Source: Arthrospira sp. PCC 9108 | GTDB lineage: Bacteria; Cyanobacteriota; Cyanobacteriia; Cyanobacteriales; Microcoleaceae | DNA: 64,000 nt | Assembly (NCBI GenBank): GCA_016745315.1 | Contig: CP066886.1 | Span: forward strand, 2,449,501 to 2,513,500 | Direction of reading: 5' to 3' | Shown: positions 1-10,100 of the stretch, in pieces | Numbering within the stretch: the stretch's first letter is position 1 | Layout: each line of letters begins with the position of its first letter | Notes under the pieces: generated by a model | What the model was told of the DNA's origin: nothing | Database searches by the model: none | The model's input: only the letters and a program-made list of their open reading frames with translations | Translations under genes and position numbers: made by a program

Positions 1-618
1 TTCCCCTTCTACTGCACTACGGTCTGGGGCCAAGCTATCAATTTCGTCAATAAAGATAATACAGGGAGCATTTTTGGCAGCTTTTTCAAAAATAGCCCGC
101 AGTTTTTGCTCTGCTTCACCATAATATTTGGTGATGACTTCAGGCCCAACAAGGGCAATGTAGTTAACCCCGAGTTCTTCAGCTAACGCACGAGCTGTGA
201 GTGTTTTGCCAGTACCGGGGGGACCAACTAATAACACCCCATGTGTAGGTTCGAGTCCTAACTTAACTAGCAGGTCAGGGCGTTTTAAAGGAATAGCAAT
301 CAGTTCTTTGAGTTCTTTGAGTTCTTGGTTCAATCCCCCAATATCTTTGAGGGTTATACCTAAATTACCTTCAGGTTGTACATTTGGGTCAGATGCACCT
401 GTATCACGTGCTGGGGAAGATGGGGTACGAATGGAAGTAGTACCAACATTACTAGTTGTATTATTATTAGTACGGGGAATGTTACCCGTTCTGGGAATAC
501 TGCTTAATGAGCGTGAGTTAAACTGAATATCAGTTTTAATTTCTCCATTTTCAACTTTTTCCTCTAGAGCTTTTACTAACTCTAGCAACTGCTCAAATCC
601 CTTGAATAAATCACTCAT
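1..618 (-). CDS. AAA family ATPase, CDC48/FtsH-like (N-terminal part, runs off the left edge)
   Basis: About 206 codons are visible, starting at an ATG on the minus strand at 618 and still open at base 1. The first ~85 residues are polar and Ser/Thr/Asn-rich after a short coiled-coil-like start. They are followed by an AAA module opening with LKDIGGL. Walker A reads GPPGTGKT and Walker B reads IIFIDEIDSLAP, the CDC48/p97 style. The family converts ATP hydrolysis into protein remodelling or unfolding; the substrate cannot be told. Sensor residues and the arginine finger lie outside the window. A group II intron begins 107 bp upstream of the start codon, so the native promoter region may have been displaced or interrupted. 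Confidence 0.85.
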   Translation of the reverse strand, partial: MSDLFKGFEQLLELVKALEEKVENGEIKTDIQFNSRSLSSIPRTGNIPRTNNNTTSNVGTTSIRTPSSPARDTGASDPNVQPEGNLGITLKDIGGLNQELKELKELIAIPLKRPDLLVKLGLEPTHGVLLVGPPGTGKTLTARALAEELGVNYIALVGPEVITKYYGEAEQKLRAIFEKAAKNAPCIIFIDEIDSLAPDRSAVEGE

Positions 619-1439
619 AAAGTCCCTCAAAAGTAAATTAATAAAATACATTATAGCAGTCTTGACTGATATCTCCCTGTCTAATGATACGGTTGAACAC
701 AATTCCCGCATAGTGCATATTAAGGTGCGAGACGTTCAGGCATGAAATAGGGTTGCAATACCCGAAATAACTGCCTGATGGCGATTTCATCCCCTTGGCT
801 GAATACAAGAGGCTCGCCTCTGACCATCCCCATAACTGCTTATATGTCCCAACGATTTGTATCAATAAGATACCAAATCAAGGCAGGAAACCCAAGGTCA
901 ATATACTCTGTAACAATTCGTAACCATCCTTAACATAACGAGAAATTACGAAACAGAGTTGAGGGTAACGGCGATAGCCACCCCCAGTTTTGGGAATCAC
1001 AAACCCAGGACTGAAGCGGGGAACGGAAGGCTCCGAGGTGTAACCCAACACCAGAAACGAGACCACTGCCAACCATCCATGATTAGGGAAACCGAATGTC
1101 CGGCTTGAACCATCGTAAGAATTAAGTAGCGAAAGAGGTTGACACGCTGCGCTCAAAAGAGCAAGGGGAAAAGTAGGATAATCTTAGCACTACCTACACA
1201 GACCTTTAAAGTACCCCGGTGGATAGGACAAATCTAAAGATGGAATGCCCATATAAACGGAACGTTTTAAGTCCTCCTAGACTCTGATTATCTGGTCGAG
1301 ATATCAGTAGGGATAAGTGTAACCGCAAGTCTTTGAGGATGCGAGATGTGACCAGAAGCCAACGCCCAACTGTAATGGTAGGGATATGCTAACGGGTCAC
1401 GGTTTGATTGTAAAGAAATAGAGTCAAGTAGGTGTACAA

Positions 1440-3257
1440 ATGGCGATAGCGAGTTTAAAGAAAGGATTTGGGAAATCAAAACCAATCAAGACTACGAACA
1501 ACGCATGGAAGGCAATCCCATGGACTAAGGTTCAACGGAAAGTTTTCAAGCTCCAAAAGAGTATATTTCAAGCAGCTAAATCGGGACAAGATGCAAAAGC
1601 CAGAAGGTGGCAACGTCTATTGGTGAAATCATACTATGCTCGGCTCTTAGCAGTGCGACTGTAGGGGCGGGTTCCACGGTCAGCCATGCTTCCCAACAGT
1701 CAGCTTAATAAACCCGCCCCCCCAAGCGGGTCAAGGCAAGAAAACAGCCGGAGTTGATGGAGTAAGAGCAATCTCTTCAAGACAAAGGTTTGAGCTTGTT
1801 AAGAACATTAAGGGAAACCTCAAAGCAAAACCACTGCGACGGGTTTGGATTCCAAAACCTGGTAGGGATGAAAAAAGCTGGAATAGGAATACCCACAATC
1901 CAAGATAGAGCAAGGCAAGCCTTGGTTAAATCGGCTCTCGAACCTGAATGGGAATCGAGATTTGAAGGCACAAGCTATGGGTTCCGTCCAGGACGGTCAG
2001 CCCATGACGCAATTAGCAGAATTTATACTGCCATAAATCAAGGACAGTACTATGTTCTTGACGCGGATATAGCAAAATGCTCTTACCGTGAACCATGAAT
2101 ACCTACTGTCCAAAATTCATTGTCCAAGCCGCCTAAAAAGAGACCTGAAACAATGGCTCAAAGCGGGAGTGCTAGATAACGGTGTATTCGAGAATACAGA
2201 AGCAGGGACACCTCAAGGAGGGGTAATAAGTCCAATACTCGCCAACATCGCACTGTTGGGTATGATTAGGTTAATTGAAAAACTGTATCCTAGGAAATCA
2301 GACAATCGCCCTTTTGCGAGAGTCATAAGATACGCTGATGATTTCGTGGTCATCTCAAAAGACTTAGAAATCATTGAACAGTGCCAAACTGCTATTTCCA
2401 AATGGCTAAAGCCTATTGGATTAGAGATTAAACCTGAAAAAACTCGAATCTGCCACACGCTCAATCACATTGAGTATAACGGCAAAGCAGAGGAACCCGG
2501 ATTTGATTTCTTAGGTTTCAATATTAGGCAATATCCTGTAGGAAAATATAAAACTGGGAAAACTCCACATGGAAAACCATTAGGACACAAAACTCACATA
2601 AAACCCAGCCATAAAGCAGTTAAAGCCCATACAGAAGTGATTAAAGGTGTAATCAAACAACATAAGACAGCACCCCAATCAACCCTGATTAGTAGACTAA
2701 ACCCAATCATAAGAGGATGGGCAAACTATTATTCAGCGGTAGTCTCAAAAGAGACCTTCACTAAGCTAGACAAAATAATCTGGCAAATGTTACGGGCATG
2801 GACAGCATCAAGATGCGGAAAGGCAAGTTACGAAAAGCTAAGTAATTATTTCAGACATGGAACAATTAAACTTAGCAATGGGAAAGAAAGACACGAAAAT
2901 TGGCTATTCCAAACCAAAGATGGGATACATCTATTCAAACACAACTGGACTCCAATTGTCAGACACACCCTAATACGCCCCGACGCAACACTTTATGACG
3001 GAAATTGGACTTACTGGGCAACCAGGAAAGGACAAGCAATCGACACGCCAATTAGGGTAGCAAAACTACTCAAAAAACCAAAAGGTAGATGTACCTGGTG
3101 TGGGCAATTCTTTACCCCATCAGATTTAATTGAAGTAGACCACATTGTACCTAGAAGCCATGGCGGAAAGGATGAATACAAAAATCTTCAACTATTACAT
3201 CGCCATTGTCACGATGATAAAACAGCTCTTGATGAAGAGATAATGCTGTACTCTTAA
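1440..3257 (+). pseudogene. Group II intron reverse transcriptase/maturase with HNH domain, broken
   Basis: The parts in order are an RT N-terminal domain (1440-1664), RT blocks (TAGVDG near 1750, GIPTIQDRARQ, YGFRPGRSAHDA), a finger/palm part with GTPQGGVISP and the catalytic RYADDFVV at about 2330, a maturase (X) region, and a C-terminal HNH endonuclease (CTWC, VDHIVPRSHGG, HRHCHD; 3090-3230). The frame is lost three times: at a 63-bp hairpin insertion (1661-1723), within an A6 run near 1873 (one base too many), and near 2080 where DADIAKC breaks before NHEYLL. The protein cannot be made in full. The intact family member splices its host intron and primes reverse transcription at the target; any splicing here would need a maturase from elsewhere. 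Confidence 0.88.
1661..1723. mobile_element. MITE-like GGGGCGGGTT hairpin inserted in the maturase frame
   Basis: A perfect 10-bp inverted repeat GGGGCGGGTT (1664-1673) / AACCCGCCCC (1711-1720) encloses a short loop and interrupts the RT reading frame between LLAVRL and QGKKTAGVDG. The same GGCGGGTT...AACCCGCC core makes up the 14-unit array at 53232-54165, and single half-sites are seen near 6852 and 7151. This indicates a small dispersed hairpin element that inserted after the intron. No target duplication is obvious. Confidence 0.6.
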
Positions 3258-3277
3258 CAAGGAGACGGTCAAACTAG

Positions 3278-3360
3278 GAGCCGTATGAGGTGAAAGTCTC
3301 ATGTACGGTTCTGCTGCTGAATGGGAGGGGTAGACCGTGAGGTCTATCTCGACCCCTAAT
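3278..3360 (+). ncRNA. Group II intron domains V and VI
   Basis: Positions 3278-3311 form the catalytic domain V hairpin (GAGCCGTATGAGG, a GAAA-type turn, then CATGTACGGTTC). Positions 3323-3356 form a second stem (GGGGTAGACC / GGTCTA...CCCC) in the place of domain VI, which carries the branch-point adenosine in this ribozyme family. Together they identify the 3' end of the intron. Confidence 0.85.
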
Positions 3361-3432
3361 AATTTTTAAATTATCTAAAAATCTCTCAGTTTCTGCTAGA
3401 GACATTGGTTCAGCTTAGATTCCAGTGACTAT

Positions 3433-3520
3433 CGGAAATGCGATCGCGTAGCGTGTGCGTAGCACGTATCGCCTTACGGAAATGCGATCGCGTAGCGTGT
3501 GCGTAGCACGTATCGCCTTA
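3433..3520. repeat. 44-bp direct repeat, two copies, with an internal HIP1 site
   Basis: Two identical 44-bp units (3433-3476 and 3477-3520) each hold GCGATCGC and the imperfect palindrome GTGCGTAGCAC. The second copy ends 12 bp from the 3' boundary of the minus-strand intron. Its tail, ACGTATCGCCTTACCTTT, recurs with one mismatch just beyond the other end of that intron, near 6737-6755. Confidence 0.85.
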
Positions 3521-3532
3521 CCTTTAACCCAA

Positions 3533-4697
3533 GTAGGGGTCGAGAACGGAGTCGCCTCCATCCCCTCCCATTCAAAACCGTGCTTGCGAGTTTCCCAGCA
3601 CACGGCTCCTGATGTAGATGCCCATTGTCATTGTCACAGAGTTACTACCCCCTGCTTTGTCCTTCTTTGTTCAGAGCTATATGCAGCACGTAGTCTTTCA
3701 ACTCGCTCTCGCCGTAATACTCCTACTTATTACAGGATTTACATCTACACCGTGGCACGTCTGCTTATCCTTATTATTACATAAGGCATTTGCTTCTTGC
3801 AACATCTCTATCCCTCTAGGGGTAGGGGTCGAAAGGGAAGTCGCCTTCCCCAACTCCCATTCAAAACCGTGCTTGATAGTTTCCCATCACACGGCTCCTG
3901 ATGTGGATACCCTATTTGTCAAAGGAACAGAGTTACTACCCCCTGCTTTGTCCTTCTTTGTTCAGAGCTATATGCAACACGTAGTCTTTCAACTCGCTCT
4001 CGCCATTATACTCCTAATAATCGCAGTATCTATATCCACACCGTGACCTCTGGGCATATCCCAACCATTACAGTTGGGCATTGGCTTCTGGTCACATCCT
4101 TCACCCTCTAAGGGTAGGGGTCGAGAGTGAAGTCGCCTTCCCCAACTCCCATTCAAAACCGTGCTTGATAGTTTCCCATCACACGGCTCCTGATGTGGAT
4201 ACCCTATTTGTCAAAGGAACAGAGTTACTACCCCCTGCTTTGTCCTTCTTTGTTCAGAGCTATATGCAACACGTAGTCTTTCAACTCGCTCTCGCCATTA
4301 TATTCCTAATAATCGCAGTATCTATATCCACACCGTGACCTCTGGGCATATCCCAACCATTACAGTTGGGCATTGGCTTTTGGTCACATCCTTCACCCTC
4401 TAAGGGTAGGGGTCGAGAGTGAAGTCACCTTCGCGAACTCCCATTCAAAACCGTGCTTGATAGCTTCCCATCACACGGCTCCTGATGTGGACACCCTATT
4501 GTTATAGGAATAGGGCTACTACCCCCTGCTTTCGCACTTCCTCCTTCAGAGCTGTATACAACCACGTAGTCTTTCAACTCGCTCTCGTCATAATACTCCT
4601 ACTGGGCTTAGTATCTATATCCACACCGTGACCTGTGGGCATATCCCCACCATGACAATTGGGCTTTAACTTCTGGTCACATCCTTCACTCTCTAAC
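3533..4697 (-). repeat. Four tandem copies of the group II intron 3' end (289/292/292-bp period)
   Basis: Each unit ends, on the minus strand, with the intron terminus CGACCCCTAC; the junctions are at 3533, 3822, 4114 and 4406. Each unit holds a 34-nt domain V, at 3575-3608, 3864-3897, 4156-4189 and 4448-4481, followed by a domain VI stem. Upstream of domain V each has the conserved GTGACCAGAAG...GGTCACGG segment. The two middle units are nearly identical; the outer two have diverged. Short open frames across this region are by-products of the repeat and are not genes. Confidence 0.85.
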
Positions 4698-5132
4698 CAT
4701 GCGCTTACATTTTTCACTACTGCCTTGTGAATAGCATTACTCACTTGTTTATAGGCAGAGCATTAGAGGGGTTACAACGTTCCGTTTATACGGGCATTCC
4801 ATCTTTAGATTTGTCCTGTCCACCGGGGTACTTTAAAGGTCTGTGTAGGTAGGTAAAGAAGCCTCCTACTTTTCCCCTTGTTCTTTTGAACGTAGCGTGT
4901 CAACCTATTTCGCTACTAGAGAGTTACGATGGTTCAAGCCAGACATTCGGTTTCCCTAATCATGGATGGTTGGCAGTGGTCGCGTCTTGGTAGTAGGTTC
5001 TACCTCACGCCTTCCGTTCCCCGCTTCAATCTGACGGGTTATGATTCCTCAAACTGGGGGTGGCTATCGCCGTTACTCTCTACTCATTGTTATGATGGGG
5101 TCATAACTTCCCATTCAAAACAGTTTTTTTTA

Positions 5133-6091
5133 TAGCACCAGACAGGAAAGTTAGGACGTATAATGGAGAGGACGAGATGACTAAGAAGACCAAAAATGCC
5201 AGCCCCCTATAGTTACGACCTCAGACAAAAAGTTATTGATGCAATTGAACTAGACGGTATGCCCAAAACAGAAGCCAGTCAAGTTTTCCATGTCAGCCGG
5301 AACACCATTAATCTCTGGCTGCAAAGAAAAGCACAGACCGGAGACTTCCTCCCTAAACCTAATCACCGACCTGGCAATAACCACAAAATTACCGACTGGC
5401 AAAAATTCAAGGCTTTTGCCCAAGAGCATGGCGATCAAACCTCCGCTCCAATGGCTGAACTTTGGGATGACGACATCTCTCCTGGCACCATATCCAGAGC
5501 CTTGAAGAAAATTGGCTTCACCGGAAAAAAAAACTTACGGCTACCAAGAACGTGATCAGCAACAGCGAGAGGAGTTTATTGCTCAGATTGAACATATGGA
5601 GCCACAAGAAGTGGTCTACCTCGATGAAGCTGGCATGAATAGTCAAGACTCGGATTATCCTTATGGTTACTGCCAGGAAGGACAACGCTTCGATGCCCTC
5701 AAATCAGGGAAGAGGCAGGGCAGGGTGAGCTATATGGCCCCATGGTGTCATCAACAACTCTTAGCCCCCGATCGCTTTGAGGGTTGTTGTAATCGGACAG
5801 TGTTTGAGTTGTGGTTGGAGTTCATCTTAATTCCAACACTGAAGCCAGGTCAGACTCTAGTGCTAGACAATGCAACGTTTCATAAAGGGGGACGGATTCC
5901 TGAGCTAGTGGAGGCGGCTCAATGCCGTTTGCTCTATCTACCACCTTATTCGCCAGACCTCAACAAGATAGAGAAATGTTGGTCGTGGTTGAAAGCCCGC
6001 ATTCGCCATTGCACGTGAGCAGTTTGATTCTCTCGATGATGCCATGGATTCCGTTATAAAAGCTGCGTCCTAACCACCTTGACCAATGCTA
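5133..6091 (+). mobile_element. IS630-family insertion sequence with TA target duplication
   Basis: The ends are imperfect inverted repeats sharing AGCA...CA.G...GTTAGGACG (left from 5133, right to 6091). TA dinucleotides at 5131-5132 and 6092-6093 are the target duplication typical of IS630/Tc1-mariner elements. The empty site can be read in the same window: the tandem intron copy at 6541-6555 has TTTTATGACC where this copy has TTTTTA-IS-TATGACC. The element is 959 bp and encodes one frameshifted transposase, so it is probably not autonomous now. Confidence 0.9.
5196..6073 (+). pseudogene. IS630-family DDE transposase, two frameshifts
   Basis: The N-terminal part (5196-5555) is a helix-turn-helix domain typical of IS630 (AYSYDLRQKVI-type start, then TEASQVFHVSRNTINLW). 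The DDE part (from about 5535) has VVYLDEAGM, TLVLDNATFH and NKIEKCW, giving the D-D-E triad. The two halves are in different frames and meet at an A9 run (5525-5533). Joining them needs a +1 shift, which could be programmed slippage or a mutation. A second shift near 6012 cuts the normal C-terminus; the following frame reads AREQFDSLDDAMDSVI and stops at 6073. This second break makes loss of function likely. Confidence 0.85.
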
Positions 6092-6894
6092 TATGACCTT
6101 GAGTTCCCTGCCTTGTTTGGGGGTTCAATCCAAACGTTGGGACGTATAAACAGTTATGGAGAATGGTTCGAGGCTCCGACCTCTTATCCAGACTCGGGGC
6201 TGGCTTCCCCACTAGGAGGTGATTTCAGGCATAACAGCCTTATTTGGTCTCCTCAACATTTCGCACTCTCTACTCATTGTTATCATGGGGTCATAACTTC
6301 CGATTCAAAACAGTTTGTTTGATGACCTTGAGTTCCCTGCCTTGTTTGGGGGTTCAATCCAAACGTTGGGACGTATAAACAGTTATGGGGAATGGTTCGA
6401 GGCTCCGACCTCTTATCCAGACTCGGGGCTGGCTTCCCCACTAGGAGGTGATTTCAGGCATAACAGCCTTATTTGGTCTCCTCAACATTTCGCACTCTCT
6501 ACTCATTGTTATCATGGGGTCATAACTTCCCATTCAAAACAGTTTGTTTTATGACCTTGAGTTCCCTGCCTTGTTTGGAGAGGTTGAGTTCCAAACGTCG
6601 GGACATATAAACAGTTATGGGGATGGTCAGAGACGAGCCTCTTATATCCAGACTCGGGGCTGGATTCCCCACAGGGTGGTTATTTCAGGCATCTCAGCCT
6701 TATTTCATACCCGAATCGTCCGATACGAGGCAGCAAGACGTATAGCCTTACCTTTCCACCCCATGAAGGGAAAGCCATCGCTTAATCCAAAGATTGGCTG
6801 ACTGTTCTCAAACAGGGGAAACAACAACCCAACAACAAACCGCCCACCCTGTAGGGGCGGGTGCTGAGATACGCCGCGCAAAAAACCAGCCAAC

Positions 6895-7140
6895 TTTTTC
6901 TGTGATATTGAAATGCCTCGTATGGACGGCTTGGAACTTCTCTCCGGAATGCAGAAAGACCCACAACTCGAAGGTCTACCTATTGCTATGTTAACTTCTA
7001 GGGGGGGGCTGACAGACACCGCCAGATGGCTTATCAATTAGGCGCGAGAGGCTATTTTACTAAGCCTGCGCCTGTACGATGAACTGGAGCCGCGGGGCGA
7101 ATGTTACGCGCGTACTTTGTGGGAAACCGGCGATCGCTAA
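6895..7140 (+). pseudogene. Remnant of a response-regulator receiver (REC) domain
   Basis: A translated segment reads CDIEMPRMDGLELL, then QKDPQLEGLPIAMLTSRG, then in another frame RHRQMAYQLGARGYFTKP. These are the phosphoacceptor-Asp loop (DIEMPRMDG), the conserved Thr/Ser strand (MLTSRG) and the switch-Lys motif (YFTKP) of a CheY-like domain. A G7 run at 7002-7008 breaks the frame and there is no start codon. The sequence is the C-terminal end of a larger hybrid histidine kinase or CheA-type protein whose remainder is not in the window. A GTAGGGGCGGGT repeat fragment precedes it at 6851. Confidence 0.65.
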
Positions 7141-7179
7141 AGCATAATTTAGGGGCGGGTTGCCGTAAGTTTCTCATGA

Positions 7180-10100
7180 TTATGGAATAATCACAACCCG
7201 GTTGCGTCCGTCTGCTTTGGCGCGGTAGAGAGCAGCATCAGCCGCCTGGATTAGGTCTATACCTATACTACCATGCTTGGGAAAGGCTGCCACACCGAAG
7301 GAGGCGGTGATACTGCCTAAATGTTGACCACCACTGGCTACTACAAGGGAGGCGATCGCCTCTCTAATTTGTTCAGCCCTCATGGAAGTATTTTCTAGGG
7401 AAGACCCCGGCAAAATTAGGGTCATTTCTTCACCCCCATAGCGACAAGCAACATCATATTCTCGCACCTTCTGTTTCAGCAGTTCTCCCACTTTTTGTAA
7501 TACATAATCCCCCGCATCATGACCGAATGTATCATTAAAATGCTTAAAATTGTCTATATCCATCATGATGACCCCAATGGGGTGCTTTTGCCGTTGGGCT
7601 CGGGCTATTTCCTGACTCAAATATTCCTCTAAATAGCGACGATTAAAAAGTCCGGTGAGAGGGTCACGGATGCTCTGATGTTCCAGAGTGGCGCGGAGGT
7701 TTAAATTGGCGATCGCCATCCCTATCTGTTCCGCCACCGTACTCGCCGCCTGCTGTTTTGCCTCAGATAAAGCCGTCGCCGAATCTGTACTTAGATAAAA
7801 CAAACCCAAAGTCTCTCCCTGAGCCATCATCGGAACACACAATGTGCAAGAGAGGGTAGAACTTACCTGAATATGTCGGCAAGAAATACCCCCTTTTTCA
7901 TGATTACATAAATGTACCCTTCCCCGGCGCAAAGCCCAACAATCTTTCGGCACAAAAACCGAGACTGAGGTGCATTCTTTTCCCCAAGAAGAAATCATTT
8001 CCAGCGAGTCCCGGGAAGCCGCCATCAAAAAAATTCCGCCAGCACATTCTGGGAAAAGGGGTTCTAGCAAATAGCTAATCGCTTCACAGGCTTCTTGTAC
8101 AGTCAAAGCCGCCTGCATAAAGTCGCTAATTTCACTCAAAAGCAACATTTCTGCATGGCGTTGATCTAGTTCATTGATCCGATTATTCAATTGTTCGTTT
8201 GCTAGACTTAGGGCTTTTTCCGATTGTTTAATTCCGGTGATATCACGGAAAGTCACCGCGAAACCATCCCCTAATTTGACCGAAATATTTTCAAACCAAA
8301 AGTCAATGCCATACTGGTTATAATAAAACTCTTTTTTCACGGATTTTTCCGATTCTACCACTTCCACATAGTGTTCAAATAAGCCACTTTCTTGATACTC
8401 TGGCAATTCCTCCAGTAACCTTTTCCCAATTAACTCATCTGCTGATTTACCGACTACTTTACCAGCGCTAGGATTCACCAATAACCATTCAAAATCAATA
8501 ATCTTACCCTGTTCATTCCGAACCGAACGAAACGCCATAATCCCATATTCGGAACTATTCAGAATCCCACTAAGCTGCATTTCCGAAGTTTTTAAGGCTT
8601 CTTGAATACTCACCAGTTGACTAATATCAGTTAATAAGCTAATAGCCCCCACAAAGTTACCTTGGTTATCTAACTGATGCGTAGTAGAAACGATCGCCCA
8701 CAAAGCCGTCCCATCTCGGCGTTGAAATTTACAGGTATGCTGTTCCTGGATACCTTGCTTTCTCCTTTCGAGGTAGTTTTGGGTTTGAAGTTGCTCTGAG
8801 GAGTTCAAGAAGTCTATCAACCCCATACCTATCATTTCCGATGGAGTATAACCCAGCATATCTGCCATTCGTTGATTCACAAAGGTAGTTTTAGCATCCC
8901 CATCAATTATCCATACCCCCTCTAGGGTAGTTTCAATAATGCGGCGATAACGCGCCTCGCTTTCTTGTAGTGCAATTTCCGACTTTTTGCGATCGCTAAT
9001 ATCAATATGACAGCCTACCATCCTCATAGCATTACCATCATCGTCCCACTCAATCACCTGTCCAGAACACACCACCCAAACCGTCGAACCATTTTTGTGG
9101 CGATATCGAACTTCGTTGTAGTAGGGGATTTTACCACGACTTTTTATATGTTTTTCAAAACAGTCTAATACTCCCGGCAAATCTTCTGGAAAAAGCAGGT
9201 TTTGCCAACTTTCGGGGGAGTTGGGCAGTTCGTGATCCTCATAGCCAAACATACGCTTAAAGCCCGGACTAAGGTATTCTGTATTGCCGGAAATATCCCA
9301 ATCCCAATATCCGGCTAGGATGATATCTAAAATATTATCTAATAGTTTCACTTCTCGGCTAATAGATTCAGCCTGTTGTCGCATATCTTCCGCGCGGATA
9401 TGTTCCTGTTCTAATTTTTTTTGTAGGGTGATATCTTGGATAGTTCCATCAGAACAAATTGGCTGATTATTCTCGTCATAAAGGGTATCGCAATATTCTT
9501 GTGCATACTTAATTCTACCATCATTTAGTAAAATGCGGTAACTAATACTATAGGACTGGCGATCGCATAGATGTTGGTTATACATATCATTTACTAAATC
9601 GCGATCTTCTGGATGTACAAAGCTGAGAAATTCATCGTGGGTATAGCTAAAATTTTCTGGTTCAATTTCAAAGAACGCAAACACCTCGTCTGACCATAAT
9701 AATCTCTGGGTTTTGTGATCAAGTTGCCAAGTACCAAGTCCCGCTATTTTTTGGGCTTTCCGCAGTTTCGTTTCCGTGGTTCTTAATTCTGCCTCTATCC
9801 GGGTTTTTTCCTGTAATTCAATCTGTAACTGTTGATGGTTAGTGGCTTGTTGAAGCCCGATAGCTAATTGTACAGATAAGGCTCGTAGTAGTTCGATTTC
9901 TTCGGCTTTCCATTGCCGTGGATGTTCACTTTCAGTTACATTAAGCAGCCCCCAAAGTTGTTCACCACACAGCAGAGGTAGTATAATTTTAGCGCGGGTA
10001 TGAAGCCGTATCAGCATCTCTCGGTGACAGTCCGTCATTTCTGTAGTATAAATATCCGAAACTACCCTAATCTTTCCTTGGCGATAAATCTCCGCCTGGC

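Larger units (their letters stand above)
725..3360 (+). mobile_element. Group II intron with decayed intron-encoded protein
   Basis: The 5' end GTGCGAGACG at 725 fits the group II consensus GUGYG. Domain V (34 nt) is at 3278-3311 and is followed by a domain VI-like hairpin to about 3360. A maturase-type reading frame (1440-3257) sits between the domain I-III region and domain V, as expected for a domain IV ORF. The domain I region (about 880-1440) is closely similar to the reverse complement of 4700-5076 and of 56100-56420, showing three related introns in the window. The 3' boundary is set by the end of the domain VI stem and is uncertain by a few bases. The intron lies between the AAA ATPase gene and the rest of the mobile nest. 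Confidence 0.85.
3533..6726 (-). mobile_element. Rearranged ORF-less group II intron with duplicated ends
   Basis: Read on the minus strand, the element starts near 6726 (GTATCGGACG, a variant of GTGCGAGACG), continues through a domain I body at 5076-4700 matching the other two introns, and ends at CGACCCCTAC (3542-3533). It has no maturase frame. It contains three copies of the 5'-most ~229 nt and four copies of the last ~290 nt including domains V and VI, and it is interrupted by an IS630-like element at 5133-6091. Whether it can still splice is unclear; with several possible 5' and 3' ends the RNA could fold in more than one way. Confidence 0.8.
5077..6726 (-). repeat. Three tandem copies of the group II intron 5' end (229-bp unit)
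   Basis: Units begin on the minus strand at 6726, 6495 and 6266. The last two start exactly with GTGCGA, the intron 5' consensus. The third unit ends at 5077, just before GTAACGGCGATAGCC, where the ordinary intron body resumes. If the IS at 5133-6091 and one copy of its TA duplication are removed, the third unit is also exactly 229 bp (173 + 2 + 54). The junctions are AGAGA|GTGCG and AGAGA|GTAAC, so the breakpoint coincides with the intron's first nucleotide. Confidence 0.8.

Noticed and set aside
1440..3257. Diversity-generating retroelement or retron RT
   Set aside because: The RT has maturase and HNH domains and lies between group II intron RNA domains, with domain V directly after it. 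No template/variable repeat pair was seen.
3455..4338. Plus-strand open frames with repeated ELLPPALSFFVQSYM
   Set aside because: They lie antisense to tandem group II intron 3' ends, repeat with the 292-bp unit and lack start signals.
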